A stretch of 34,673 bases of DNA from Arthrobacter sp. APC 3897 (GCF_030407495.1 NZ_JASDDG010000039.1:1-34673), one strand, 5' to 3'; shown: positions 1-8,727, counted from the stretch's first letter. Program-made: numbers and translations. Notes: a model not told the origin generated them from the sequence alone.

Positions 1-1
1 C

Positions 2-193
2 GACGGCCATGTGGCCTTCCTGCGCGATGTCATCGACGGGGGGCTCCGCAGGGGAAAGCGGCAGGGAACCGACGTCGTCCCCCTAGCCGCCGCCTCCCTG
101 CCGTCCCCCTCCCCCGCAGTGACAGACGGAAGGTCCCGCGAATACCTCGCATGTAAAGGAACCACCGGGTGTGAGCGGGTAGCCGGCACGTAG
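2..193 (+). CDS. Possible 3' end of an upstream gene (partial)
   Basis: An open frame enters from the left edge and stops with TAG at 191-193. The readable part begins D-G-H-V-A-F-L-R-D-V-I-D-G-G-L-R-R and then becomes a Pro/Ser/Ala-rich tail with no recognisable domain. It could be the C-terminus of a gene belonging to the polysaccharide locus that follows, or chance coding in GC-rich DNA. The other two plus-strand frames and the minus strand also stay open for much of this stretch, so the frame choice is weak. No function can be given. Confidence 0.25.
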   Translation, partial: DGHVAFLRDVIDGGLRRGKRQGTDVVPLAAASLPSPSPAVTDGRSREYLACKGTTGCERVAGT

Positions 194-378
194 GCTTTAC
201 TCTCGATTGCGGCACCGGCATCACTTTTACTGGAACCGGTATCTGCCGCAGGCGCCGGCCGGAGGAGCAGATATCACCCATCCGTAAGAGAGTCTTAAAT
301 GCTGCGTATACCGGTTGTGTTCAAAAAGGGGATCCCGCTATCAACTCGGATCCTGTGCCGAGTCAAAGGGGCAACCCC
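194..378 (+). promoter_or_regulatory. Leader region of the Pel-like operon
   Basis: This 185-nt stretch has no convincing gene. A small hairpin (ACTCGG 344-349, CCGAGT 358-363, 8-nt loop) ends just before a ribosome-binding site AAAGGGG (365-371). The RBS sits 7 nt before the GTG at 379 and so decides that start. The upstream in-frame GTG at 355 lies in the hairpin loop and has no RBS. I saw no clear -35/-10 pair. Confidence 0.4.
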
Positions 379-1932
379 GTGAGAATAGCCCTAATCACCG
401 AAGGCACCTACCCTATGGTCACCGGCGGTGTCAGCACGTGGTGCGACCAACTCCTGACGGGTTTGCCCGAGAATGACTTTGATGTGGTGGCCCTGACCGG
501 CAGCGGTGCCGGAAGGCCGGTATGGGAGGTGCCTCCGAATGTTCGATCGGTCCGGCTGATCCCGGTCTGGGGGTCCTCTGCCTCTCCGCTACGTCCTACC
601 CCCAGGCGCCGCTATTGGGTTGACGCCACCCAATATGAACTTGAGCGCCTGTGGGATGCTGCTCTCGGCTCCGAGCGGCAGGATCCCGTGGGAAGAACGG
701 CCAGCGCCCTGCAGCACCTCGTGGGCATCAGTGACCGGATTGGATTGGCCCGCTCCCTCGCAACCCGTGGATCCGTGGCAGCAATCATTGCCGCTTGGAC
801 CCGGCATCTGGTTAGCGTGGGCGAACCTCCCATCTCGGTCGCGGACGCAGTCATGGCTGCAAGTATCGTGGACCGTGCCCTCGCCCTCCTCGATCACCGG
901 CTGGGAGAGGTGAACGTGGTCCATGCCTCCAGCAACGGGCCCTCGTCGCTGCTTGCGCTGGCACAGTCCTGGCGGCACGGAACACCCATCCTGCTGACTG
1001 AGCACGGGGTATACCTCCGCGAGCGCTACTTGGCGCTTTACGGCGCTCAACTGTCCTGGCCGGTGCGACGCGCCGTAACCGCGTTCCTGCGGCGGTTGTG
1101 CCAAGTGGTCAACGTGCGGGCTCACATGGTCCTTCCCGTGAACCAGTTCAATGCCCGCTGGGAGCGCCGGCTCGGAGCACTTCCGGAGCGGATTTACACC
1201 ATTCCCAACGGAGTTGATCCGTTGACCTTCCGGCCCGTGACCACCGAGCCGGACCTTCCCACCATCAGCTTTGTGGGGCGGATCGACCCCCTGAAGGATT
1301 TGGAAACACTGATATCCGCTTTTGCACTGGTTCGTGAGCGGGTTCCAGATGCCCAACTGCGCATTTTCGGTCCAACGCCCAAAGAAAATGCAGCCTACAA
1401 GGAACTGCTGGTAGCCCTGACGCAGGCTCTCGGCGTGGCAGGGGCAGTCCATTGGGAAGGCCCCAGCCAAGGCAGCCGGCCGGCCATTGAAGCGGGTCAT
1501 GTGGTAGCGCTGTCGAGCGTGTCGGAGGGACTGCCGTTCACTCTGATCGAAGCGATGATGTGCGGACGTGCAACGGTCAACACCGATGTTGGAGGCGTAG
1601 CAGAATGCCTTGACGAGGAGCAGGCCACAGGCATGCTGGTTGCCGCCCGGGATCACGCGGCTTTTGCAGATGCCTGCGTCCTTCTGCTGACCGATCCGCA
1701 GCGCAGAACCGTGATGGGTGCCGCGGCACGGCAGCGGGCACTGTCCCGGTTCACGCTGGAGCGGTGCCTGGCCCGGTACCGGGAGGCCTACCTGGCCGCC
1801 CGTACCGGAAGGCTGCTGAAACCGGAGCAGGACACCCCCGTTTTGGCAACGGTGCCAACAGGCCCGTCCCTGACGGAAACACTCCATGACGGGGCTGCAC
1901 TGGACGCCGCTGCACTGGGGCTGTCCGCATGA
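379..1932 (+). CDS. PelF-like GT4 glycosyltransferase
   Basis: A 517-residue retaining GT-B glycosyltransferase, predicted cytosolic. It should polymerise a sugar nucleotide into exopolysaccharide; in the PelF family the donor is thought to be UDP-GalNAc/GlcNAc. Residues 5-21 carry the PelF-type N-terminal signature (TEGTYP, then GGVSTWCDQL). LLTEHGVYLRER is at about 205-216, PNGVD at 276-280, VGRIDPLKDLETLI at 299-312, and the GT4 E-x7-E pair is E383/E391 within SEGLPFTLIE. TDVGG follows at 402-406. The start is GTG 379, with RBS AAAGGGG 7 nt upstream; a longer form from GTG 355 is possible but unsupported. The stop overlaps the next gene (ATGA). The C-terminal 40 residues after the fold are low-complexity. 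The family assignment is firm; the polymer made is inferred from neighbours. Confidence 0.88.
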   Translation: MRIALITEGTYPMVTGGVSTWCDQLLTGLPENDFDVVALTGSGAGRPVWEVPPNVRSVRLIPVWGSSASPLRPTPRRRYWVDATQYELERLWDAALGSERQDPVGRTASALQHLVGISDRIGLARSLATRGSVAAIIAAWTRHLVSVGEPPISVADAVMAASIVDRALALLDHRLGEVNVVHASSNGPSSLLALAQSWRHGTPILLTEHGVYLRERYLALYGAQLSWPVRRAVTAFLRRLCQVVNVRAHMVLPVNQFNARWERRLGALPERIYTIPNGVDPLTFRPVTTEPDLPTISFVGRIDPLKDLETLISAFALVRERVPDAQLRIFGPTPKENAAYKELLVALTQALGVAGAVHWEGPSQGSRPAIEAGHVVALSSVSEGLPFTLIEAMMCGRATVNTDVGGVAECLDEEQATGMLVAARDHAAFADACVLLLTDPQRRTVMGAAARQRALSRFTLERCLARYREAYLAARTGRLLKPEQDTPVLATVPTGPSLTETLHDGAALDAAALGLSA

Positions 1933-3260
1933 GTGCGGACAGCGTTGCGGTGCCTGGAACAGGCGGACCCGTGGCAGCGTTCTCAAACGACCACGCCGGC
2001 TTCGACGCCGTTGACGTGTACGAGATAACCGCCCGGCTCGAGTCTTCCGGAGTCAGTGACCGTACCGCCCGCAGACGCCATGGAGCCAAAGATGTGTTCG
2101 AGTACGCCCAGTCCCTGGTCCAGGAACGCACAGTGGTCCGGGTCCCCGGCAGCCAGGATTCCTGGATGTCCCGGGACCCGCTGCTGGAGGCCGTCCGGCG
2201 CGGCGTTGTCCTGATCCTGGGTGCCTTTCTCGGCGGTCTCACGGCCACGGTGATGGCGGCCAACACCCGGGAAATCCTCATCGCAGGAATCGGCGCCTGG
2301 ATTATCGGCCAATCGGTATCGGGCATCGTTTGGGCCCAGGCCGGCGCTGGGCGCGTTAACCGGGGAATCGCCCGCGGAACCGGAGCAACCATTCTGGTGA
2401 TCCTGGCCCTGGCCTGTTACACGGCGGTCTCAATGGTCATCCCCGGCCACGATGGAAGCTGGGCCGGACTCCTGATGGCCTGGTGCTGGTACTCCTGCGT
2501 CGTCTCCATGCTCGTGATCCTCGGCCGCTCCCGGTTTTTGCTGGCGGTTCTGGCCGTTGCCGTCACGATTGTTGCCGCGGCGGTGGTTCTAAACCACAAG
2601 ACTGTCACAGCCGTCGTTGTGTCCGTGGCCGTCCTGGTGCTGGCAGCGGTCACCATCGTGCTGGCGATGCACCTGCGGAGCAGCAGCGACCGGCGGTTGT
2701 TCGGACGCGGAGGCTGGCTCGCTGCCGTCGCACCGGCCACCCAGGCTTCCTTCCTTGCCGCTGCCCTGTCACTGGCCCTCACCCGCTTGCCGGACTGGGA
2801 GGGAACAGCGCTTATCGTAGCCACAGTCGTTGCCGCGGCAGCCACGGATCCGGCCCTGGTGCTCATGCGGCAGCGGCTCGTCTGGTCCTCCAGCCGGACG
2901 CCGCTGCTGCGCCACGCAGCCAGGAATGCGCGCTCGCTCACCATGACCATGTCCGCAGCGATAGTAGTTATCTCCGCTTCTGCCTCCACCCTCGTCGTCA
3001 TCTTCCTGGTCGAGGACAACAGGGTTGCCACCACAGTGCTGGTGGCAGCTGCCTTCAGCTCCTTGGCCACTACGTCCACCACGCTGGCCGCCTTCGGACT
3101 CCCCGGCGGCGGAGTGGTTTTCGCCGGTGCCGCTTTCCTGTCGGCGGAGGCCTGGATTGCGGCAGGAAACTCCGCCGGCATACTCGCAGCCCTGGCATTC
3201 CTGGTGGTCGGCATCGGTGTGCTGCTCAGACGCGTCTCCGATCCGAGGACCTACGCGTGA
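1929..3260 (+). CDS. Polytopic membrane protein, candidate polysaccharide exporter (PelG-like role)
   Basis: A 443-residue protein I cannot assign to a named family. Residues 1-90 are hydrophilic and probably cytosolic, with a helical segment around 30-66 rich in charged residues. About twelve hydrophobic segments follow (roughly 92-111, 116-136, 153-171, 178-198, 202-221, 226-247, 264-285, 292-312, 339-361, 366-388, 393-412, 414-433). Length and helix number resemble PelG, the flippase-like partner of PelF, and the gene occupies the position pelG takes next to pelF. I infer that it anchors the glycosyltransferase and moves the polymer across the membrane. It starts at ATG 1929, overlapping the glycosyltransferase stop, and ends in a GTGA overlap with the next gene, so the two are translationally coupled to both neighbours. 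Confidence 0.75.
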   Translation: MSADSVAVPGTGGPVAAFSNDHAGFDAVDVYEITARLESSGVSDRTARRRHGAKDVFEYAQSLVQERTVVRVPGSQDSWMSRDPLLEAVRRGVVLILGAFLGGLTATVMAANTREILIAGIGAWIIGQSVSGIVWAQAGAGRVNRGIARGTGATILVILALACYTAVSMVIPGHDGSWAGLLMAWCWYSCVVSMLVILGRSRFLLAVLAVAVTIVAAAVVLNHKTVTAVVVSVAVLVLAAVTIVLAMHLRSSSDRRLFGRGGWLAAVAPATQASFLAAALSLALTRLPDWEGTALIVATVVAAAATDPALVLMRQRLVWSSSRTPLLRHAARNARSLTMTMSAAIVVISASASTLVVIFLVEDNRVATTVLVAAAFSSLATTSTTLAAFGLPGGGVVFAGAAFLSAEAWIAAGNSAGILAALAFLVVGIGVLLRRVSDPRTYA

Positions 3261-3940
3261 GAAAAGCACAGACAGCCATTCCCTGGTACGTCCATCCGGC
3301 CGAAGCTCCGCAGGAGTGGGACTGGCTGGCCTCCCAGCACCCAGAAGTCGCTTTCGCAGTGGTCAATGTCCACAACGGGCCGGGGCACGGCGACGATGAG
3401 TACTATCCCGCAGCTGTGGCCCGACTGAGGCCGCGGGTACGGCTGCTGGGCTATGTTCGGGTGGACTACGGCAACCGGCCGGTAGCGGACGTTGCCCGGG
3501 ACATCGACACGTGGCGAAGGGTGTACCGGCTCGACGGAATCATGCTCGATGAGCTTCCTTCCCTGCCGCAGAGCCTCGCGCGGTGCACACAGTATGCCGC
3601 TGCCGCACGGGCTGCAGGAATCAGCTTCCTGGCCGCCAACCCCGGCAGGTTTCCGTCGCGGGCGCATCTGAATCTGTTCGATGTCACGGCCGTGTTTGAA
3701 GGAACCGCAAAGGACTACACGGGTTTTCACCGGCCCGACTGGGCGCGCAGCGTTCCGCCGTCCCGGCTGTGGCATCTGGTCTACGGCTGCACCCCCGGCG
3801 ACATCGACGCCGTCCGGATTGCTGCCGGCAACCGTGGAGCCGGCTACGTCTTTGCCACCGACCGGTTCCTTCCCAATCCGTGGCTGGGCCCGTCAACCGC
3901 TGTCTCCGCGCGGTTGACGGGTGAGATGGTTTGTCCGTGA
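3257..3940 (+). CDS. Spherulin-4-like protein (GH135/Sph3 type)
   Basis: A 227-residue protein of the spherulation-specific family 4 type, a TIM-barrel group that includes fungal Sph3, a hydrolase needed for galactosaminogalactan synthesis. Visible hallmarks are IPWYVHP (8-14), VVNVHNGPG (35-43), LLGYVRVDYGNR (63-74), DGIMLDE (93-99) and VFEGT (146-150). The D98-E99 pair and E148 correspond to the acidic active-site positions as I recall them for Sph3. The start is GTG 3257, which overlaps the upstream stop (GTGA) and fits the 4-nt overlaps of this operon. The open frame runs much further upstream, but only as a shadow of the membrane protein gene. No signal peptide or membrane anchor is visible, which is unusual for a polymer-processing enzyme. 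Activity on N-acetylgalactosamine polymer is inferred. Confidence 0.85.
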   Translation: MRKAQTAIPWYVHPAEAPQEWDWLASQHPEVAFAVVNVHNGPGHGDDEYYPAAVARLRPRVRLLGYVRVDYGNRPVADVARDIDTWRRVYRLDGIMLDELPSLPQSLARCTQYAAAARAAGISFLAANPGRFPSRAHLNLFDVTAVFEGTAKDYTGFHRPDWARSVPPSRLWHLVYGCTPGDIDAVRIAAGNRGAGYVFATDRFLPNPWLGPSTAVSARLTGEMVCP

Positions 3941-4779
3941 GCAGACCTCTCCGGCATAACGCACGCCTGGTCCGGGCGTGCGGCGCCGCGTTTATCCCGT
4001 TCTTATTAGGTGCCTGCACGCCCGGCCCCGGTGTTATGGCCGATAACGCCGCGGAAGCACAGGCAGAAGCGGAGTCTGCACGATGGACCCCCCCACCCTC
4101 AGTCAGCTGGCAGTGGCAGCTCAGCGGTGCACTGGATCTGTCGGTGAATGCCGATGTCTATGACATCGACTACGAGAGAACAGCATCTGCCGACATCGAC
4201 GCCCTCAGGGACAGCGGCAGGCACTCGATCTGCTATCTCTCCGCCGGTTCGCTGGAGGGGTTCCGGGGCGATGCGGGAGTGTTTCCGGAGGCGGTTCTGG
4301 GCAACACCATGGAGGGCTGGCCCGACGAGCGATGGCTGGATATCCGGCGTACCGACGTCCTGCTGCCCATCATGGCGGCACGGATGGATCTCTGTGCGGC
4401 GAAAGGGTTTGATGCTGTGGAACCGGACAATGTGGACGGGTATGCCAATGACACGGGTTTCGCTCTGACACCGGAGGATCAGTTGTCCTATAACCGCGCC
4501 GTTGCTGATCTGGCTCATGACCGAGGACTGTCGGTGGGCCTGAAGAACGATCTCGACCAGATTCCCGACCTGGTGGAGACCTTCGACTTTGCGGTCAATG
4601 AAGAGTGTTTCCGGTACCGGGAATGCGAGGCGTACAAACCGTTTACCGACGCGGACAAGGCAGTGCTGCACGTCGAATATGAAGGGCCGCTCGACTTTTG
4701 CGCCGAGTCCCGGCAGATCGGATTATCCTCCCTGCTGAAACCGCTGGATCTGGGGCCGGCAAGGGAAGCCTGCGGGTGA
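3937..4779 (+). CDS. GH114-type endo-alpha-1,4-polygalactosaminidase, lipoprotein
   Basis: A 280-residue exported lipoprotein. A basic N-terminus is followed by a hydrophobic stretch and the lipobox LLGAC, with the acylated cysteine at residue 27. The GH114 hydrolase fold then shows WQWQLSG (58-64), VYDIDYE (74-80), CYLSAGSLE (99-107), GWP.ERWLDIR (127-137), KGFDAVEPDNVDGY (156-169), GLKNDLDQ (201-208) and NEECF (221-225). Acidic residues E162 and D164 in VEPDN and D77/D79 are the likely active-site group. The family cleaves alpha-1,4-linked galactosamine polymers. Acting outside the membrane, it could trim or release the polymer made by this operon. GTG 3937 overlaps the previous stop; TTG 3931 is an alternative with better RBS spacing. 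It is the last gene before a shared terminator. Confidence 0.88.
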   Translation: MSRPLRHNARLVRACGAAFIPFLLGACTPGPGVMADNAAEAQAEAESARWTPPPSVSWQWQLSGALDLSVNADVYDIDYERTASADIDALRDSGRHSICYLSAGSLEGFRGDAGVFPEAVLGNTMEGWPDERWLDIRRTDVLLPIMAARMDLCAAKGFDAVEPDNVDGYANDTGFALTPEDQLSYNRAVADLAHDRGLSVGLKNDLDQIPDLVETFDFAVNEECFRYRECEAYKPFTDADKAVLHVEYEGPLDFCAESRQIGLSSLLKPLDLGPAREACG

Positions 4780-4783
4780 AACA

Positions 4784-4820
4784 CAGCAGGTCCCGTCCGG
4801 CATCCGGACGGGACCTGCTG
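4784..4820. terminator. Bidirectional terminator between the Pel-like operon and pheT
   Basis: A perfect 17-bp inverted repeat (4784-4800 with 4804-4820) has a 3-nt loop. It starts 4 nt after the GH114 stop and lies 21 nt beyond the pheT stop. On the minus strand it is followed by TGTTTCA, so it suits pheT best. On the plus strand the U-tract is poor. Confidence 0.85.
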
Positions 4821-4841
4821 GGTAGCCTTCAGCGGCGGCGG

Positions 4842-7385
4842 TTACCGCTGGACGGCGCCAAAGCGCTCGGCGGCCAGCGCGACGGCGGCGGCACGGGACT
4901 CTGACGCCTCATCGGCGGTCAGCGTCCGGTCCGGAGCACGGAACCGCAGGGCGAAGGCCAGGGACTTGTGCCCCTCCTCGATACCCTTGCCGGCGTAGAC
5001 GTCAAACAGCGAGATGTCTTCGAGCAGCTCCCCCGCGCCTTCGCGCAGAGTCTCCAGCACGGTCTCGGCGGGAATCGATGCCTCCACCACCAGTGCCACA
5101 TCCTGGGTGGTGGCCGGGAACGAGGAAATCGCACGGGCCACAATCACCTCCGGTGCGGCGTCGAACAGGGCGTCGGCGTCGAGCTCCAGCGCCACTGTGC
5201 GCGCCGGCATGTCCCGGGCAGCCAGCAGCTTGGGATGCAGCTCGCCGGCGTAGCCCACGGTCTCGCCGCTGCGCAGTGAGAGCTTGGCCGTGCGGCCCGG
5301 GTGGAAGGCCTGGTGCTCGCCCTGGCTCACCACCAGTTCCACACCCAGCACATCACCCATCAGGCGTGCGGTGTCCACGGCATCGGCCCAGTCCCAGGCA
5401 CGCGGTGCGAAACCGGCTCCGGGCTGCGACTCGTGGCCGGTGAACAGCACGCCGATGTGCAGCGGCTGGTCCGGAACGCCCTCGTACAGGGCATCCAGGA
5501 CTTCCTCGGAGGGCTTCACGCCCAGCGGCGGAATGGACGCCGTGCCCAGCTGCTCACCGGGCAGGAAGACCGAGCCGGATTCAAACAGTGCCAGGTCGCG
5601 GAAACCGCGGGAGAGGTTGCGCTTGGCCACCTCGAACAGTCCCGGCAGCACCGAGGTGCGCAGGTAACCGAACTCCGCGCTGAGCGGATTTGCCAGCTTG
5701 ACCGCGGCAGGCACGGTACCGGCGTCGGGCGTGCCGAAGGTGCTGTTGTCTTCTTCCGTGACGAACGGGTAGGACAGCACCTCCGTCAGGCCGGAAGCGG
5801 CAAGAGCCTGCTGCAGGCGGCGGCGCTGCTGCTGGACCCGGGTCAGGCCGCGGCCGGGAGGGGCGGTGGGCAGGGTGGACGGAATGTGCTCGTAGCCCAC
5901 CAGGCGGATGATTTCCTCGGTGAGGTCCTCGCGGGTTTCCAGGTCCGTGCGCCAGCTCGGCGGAGTCACGGAGTAGCCGGCAGCCGTTTCCGCCACCTCT
6001 GCACCCAGGTCACGCAGTGTTCCGGTGATCTGGTCCTTGCTGAAGTCGTAGCCGATCAGCTTGGCGGCGAAGTCCGCAGGCAGGTCGATGGCCTTGGACT
6101 CGGGCCTGGTCCCGACGTCGGTCGCTGACGCATCGGCGGTGCCGCCGGCCAGTTCCACCAGCAGATCAACGGCACGCTGGGCCGCGATGTCCGCGACATA
6201 CCAGTCAACACCGCGCTCGAAGCGCTTGGACGCCTCCGAGGGGAGCTTGTGGCGGCGGCGCGAGCGTCCAATCGAGACTTCCTCGAAGTGCGCGGCCTCG
6301 ATCAGGACGTTCTGCGTCGCGTCGGAGACCTCGGTGGCGTTGCCGCCCATGACGCCGGCAATGCCAATGGCACCTGAGCCGTCAGTGATCAGCAGATCCT
6401 CGGGGTCCAGGGTGCGGACCTTGTCATCCAGGGTCTTCAGCGTTTCGCCCGGGGCGGCGCGGCGGACCACGATTTCGCCGGTGAGCTTGTCCAGGTCGTA
6501 GAAGTGCAGCGGCTGGCCAAGCTCGAGCATCACGTAGTTGGAGATGTCCACTACCAGCGAGATGGACCGCATTCCGGCCAGGCGCAGGCGCGAAGACATC
6601 CACGGCGGCGTCGGGCGGGTCGGATCCACGCCGCGGACGGTGCGGGCCACGAAGCGGTCGCAGCCGGCCTTGCCGTAGATCGGGGCGTCGTCGGCCAGGC
6701 GCACCGGGTACCCGGCGCCGTCGGCTTCCGGAACCTCCACTGCGGCGGCGGGGTCGGTGAACGTGGTGCCGGTCGCGTGGGCATACTCGCGGGCAGCGCC
6801 GCGGATGGAGAAGACGTAGCCGCGGTCCGGGGTGACGTTGATTTCAGCAGCCTGGTCGTAGAGGCCAAGCAGCTCCATCGCGTCGGTGCCGACCTCGGGA
6901 TCGAGCCCCAGGGTGGAGAGCACCAGGATGCCGTCGTGGTCTTCGCCGATGCCCAGTTCGCGGACGGAGGCGATCATGCCGGCGGAGACGTGGCCGTAGG
7001 TCTTGCGCGGGCTGATCCGGAAATCTCCGGGCAGCACGGCGCCGGGCAGGGTGACAACAACCTTGTCCCCCACCTCGAAGTTGTGCGCACCGCACACGAT
7101 GCCCTGCACCCCGGACGGGTCGATACCGTCACCGGTGAGCGTCTGCTCGGCACCCTCGGGCACCACGCGCACGGAGCACCAGTTGATGGTCTTGCCGTTC
7201 TTCTGCGGCTCGGGCTCCTTGGAGAGCACCTGGCCTACAACGATCGGGCCCGAGAGCTCGTCGGCGGGACGGTGGACGTCCTCTTCCTCCAGGCCAACCT
7301 TGACCAGCTCTGCCATGACGTCTTCGGCGGTTGCGTCCGCCGGAACCTGGGCATACTCGCGCAGCCAGGAAAGTGGGATTCTCAC
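4842..7385 (-). CDS. pheT: Phenylalanyl-tRNA synthetase beta subunit
   Basis: An 847-residue cytosolic subunit of the alpha2-beta2 enzyme that charges tRNA-Phe. The N-terminus (MRIPLSWLREY) is the standard PheT opening. An EMAP-II-like tRNA-binding domain spans about 40-155 (VVGQVL, VCGAHNF, MIASVRELGIGEDHDGI). The B3/4 editing domain lies around 215-390 (PLHFYDLDKL, IAGVMGG), the B5 domain around 410-480, a synthetase-like core follows, and a ferredoxin-fold anticodon-binding domain ends the protein (SSFPATTQDVALVV, LTFA-type ending with RTLTADEAS). Length is normal for actinobacteria. The GTG start directly abuts the pheS stop (TAAGTG), with GGAG in the end of pheS as RBS, so the two are co-translated. 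Termination is at the 4784-4820 hairpin. Confidence 0.98.
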   Translation of the reverse strand: MRIPLSWLREYAQVPADATAEDVMAELVKVGLEEEDVHRPADELSGPIVVGQVLSKEPEPQKNGKTINWCSVRVVPEGAEQTLTGDGIDPSGVQGIVCGAHNFEVGDKVVVTLPGAVLPGDFRISPRKTYGHVSAGMIASVRELGIGEDHDGILVLSTLGLDPEVGTDAMELLGLYDQAAEINVTPDRGYVFSIRGAAREYAHATGTTFTDPAAAVEVPEADGAGYPVRLADDAPIYGKAGCDRFVARTVRGVDPTRPTPPWMSSRLRLAGMRSISLVVDISNYVMLELGQPLHFYDLDKLTGEIVVRRAAPGETLKTLDDKVRTLDPEDLLITDGSGAIGIAGVMGGNATEVSDATQNVLIEAAHFEEVSIGRSRRRHKLPSEASKRFERGVDWYVADIAAQRAVDLLVELAGGTADASATDVGTRPESKAIDLPADFAAKLIGYDFSKDQITGTLRDLGAEVAETAAGYSVTPPSWRTDLETREDLTEEIIRLVGYEHIPSTLPTAPPGRGLTRVQQQRRRLQQALAASGLTEVLSYPFVTEEDNSTFGTPDAGTVPAAVKLANPLSAEFGYLRTSVLPGLFEVAKRNLSRGFRDLALFESGSVFLPGEQLGTASIPPLGVKPSEEVLDALYEGVPDQPLHIGVLFTGHESQPGAGFAPRAWDWADAVDTARLMGDVLGVELVVSQGEHQAFHPGRTAKLSLRSGETVGYAGELHPKLLAARDMPARTVALELDADALFDAAPEVIVARAISSFPATTQDVALVVEASIPAETVLETLREGAGELLEDISLFDVYAGKGIEEGHKSLAFALRFRAPDRTLTADEASESRAAAVALAAERFGAVQR

Positions 7386-8468
7386 TTAGATCTCCATCCC
7401 GAAGTGTTCGCTGAAACGTACATCGCCCTCGATCATGTCGCGCATGTCCCCTACTTCGTTGCGGAACATCAGTGCGCGCTCAATACCCATGCCGAAGGCA
7501 AAACCTGAATAGACCTCGGGATCAATGCCGGCCGCGCGGAGCACGTTCGGATTGACCATGCCGCAGCCGCCCCACTCAATCCAGCGCGGGCCGCCCTTGG
7601 CACCCGGGTGCCAGATGTCCAGCTCGGCACTGGGCTCGGTGAACGGGAAGTAGTTCGGGCGCAGGCGTACCTTGGCTTCGTCACCGAAAAGCACGCGGGT
7701 GAAGTGCTCCAGCGTGCCCACGAGGTCCGCCATGGTCAGGCCCTTGTCGATGGCCAGGCCCTCGAACTGGTGGAAGACCGGGGTGTGCGTGGCATCGAGC
7801 TCATCCGTGCGGAACACCTTGCCCGGGCACAGGACGTAGATCGGCAGCTCGCGTTCGAGCATGGAGCGCACCTGAACCGGCGAGGTGTGCGTGCGCATCA
7901 CCAGGTGGGCTTCGGGCGGCTCAACGAAGAAGGTGTCCTGCATTTCACGGGCCGGGTGGTCCGGTTTGAAGTTCAGTGCGTCGAAGTTGAACCACTCGGA
8001 TTCAACTTCCGGCCCCTCGGCAATTTCCCAGCCCATGCCCACGAAGACGTCTATAACGCGGTCCTGCAGGGTGGACAGCGGGTGGCGGCCGCCCATGCGG
8101 CGGCGGCGCGGGGCCGCGGTGACATCCACCGCTTCCTCGACCAGGATCCGCGCGTCGCGCTCTGCTTCCAGCTCCACGGTGCGGGCTGCGAGTGCAGCAT
8201 TGATGCGTCCGCGGGCGGGGCCAACGAGCTTGCCGGCGGCGGACTTCTGGTCCTTGGGGAGGGAACCGATGGTGCGGTTGGCCAGGCTCAGCGGCGACTT
8301 GTCGCCGGCGACGGCGATGCGGACGTCTTTGAGGCCGTCCAGATCCGCTGCGGCGGCAATGGCTGCGAGCGCCTGCTCGACGGCGGCGCCAACGGCCGCT
8401 TCATCGAGCGGGTTGGGCGGTTCGGGGACGGTGTCTGGGGAATGGGTCCCCGGTATGGAGTTCGACAT
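7386..8468 (-). CDS. pheS: Phenylalanyl-tRNA synthetase alpha subunit
   Basis: A 360-residue catalytic subunit. An N-terminal coiled-coil tRNA-binding arm (about 20-110) precedes the class II synthetase core. Motif 2 is visible as [20 protein letters not shown], and motif 3 near the C-terminus as [24 protein letters not shown] marks the usual start of the core. The ATG at 8466-8468 fits the family length; upstream on the minus strand a modest AGGTAAG serves as RBS. pheS leads the pheST pair. I looked in the 265-nt upstream spacer for a T-box or a Phe-rich leader peptide and found neither. Confidence 0.98.
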   Translation of the reverse strand: MSNSIPGTHSPDTVPEPPNPLDEAAVGAAVEQALAAIAAAADLDGLKDVRIAVAGDKSPLSLANRTIGSLPKDQKSAAGKLVGPARGRINAALAARTVELEAERDARILVEEAVDVTAAPRRRRMGGRHPLSTLQDRVIDVFVGMGWEIAEGPEVESEWFNFDALNFKPDHPAREMQDTFFVEPPEAHLVMRTHTSPVQVRSMLERELPIYVLCPGKVFRTDELDATHTPVFHQFEGLAIDKGLTMADLVGTLEHFTRVLFGDEAKVRLRPNYFPFTEPSAELDIWHPGAKGGPRWIEWGGCGMVNPNVLRAAGIDPEVYSGFAFGMGIERALMFRNEVGDMRDMIEGDVRFSEHFGMEI

Positions 8469-8721
8469 GTACAGTTCTTACCTATTTCCGGCCCTGTTGG
8501 TGGACGTTTTGATGGGCGTGGGTTGTATGACAGCAAGCGAAAATGCCCGTGCCTTCCAGTCTAACCAACACGGCCTGCGAACCGGGGCACGGCTCCCCGG
8601 GGTGATCGCTGCATGACACCGCGGCTTCATGTACCTGCCGCCGCTATGCCCGGCTCCCGAATCCCCGTCCCGGGGGCCGCTCCTACACCGGCCGTGCGGG
8701 GCTCCTACAGGGTGACGCGCC

Positions 8722-8727
8722 TACACT
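8722..8727 (+). promoter_or_regulatory. -10 box of a probable leaderless transcript
   Basis: TACACT ends 6 nt before the GTG at 8734. That spacing puts transcription start at or next to the start codon, the classic leaderless arrangement in actinobacteria. There is no Shine-Dalgarno sequence between them and no clear -35. Confidence 0.55.

Noticed and set aside
355-378. GTG 355 as start of the PelF-like gene
   Set aside because: It falls in a hairpin loop without an RBS, while GTG 379 has AAAGGGG at good spacing and gives the family N-terminus.
589-1986. Long minus-strand frame (465 codons) across the glycosyltransferase gene
   Set aside because: It is antisense to a clear GT4 protein, rich in Cys, His, Gln and Arg, with no domain; a shadow of GC-rich codon use.
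2483-3256. 5' extension of the Sph3-like frame
   Set aside because: It lies inside the membrane protein gene. Protein similarity starts at GTG 3257, which has the same 4-nt overlap as its neighbours.
5301-6128. Plus-strand frames of up to 334 codons across pheT
   Set aside because: Antisense to pheT, with composition typical of reverse-frame translation and no RBS.
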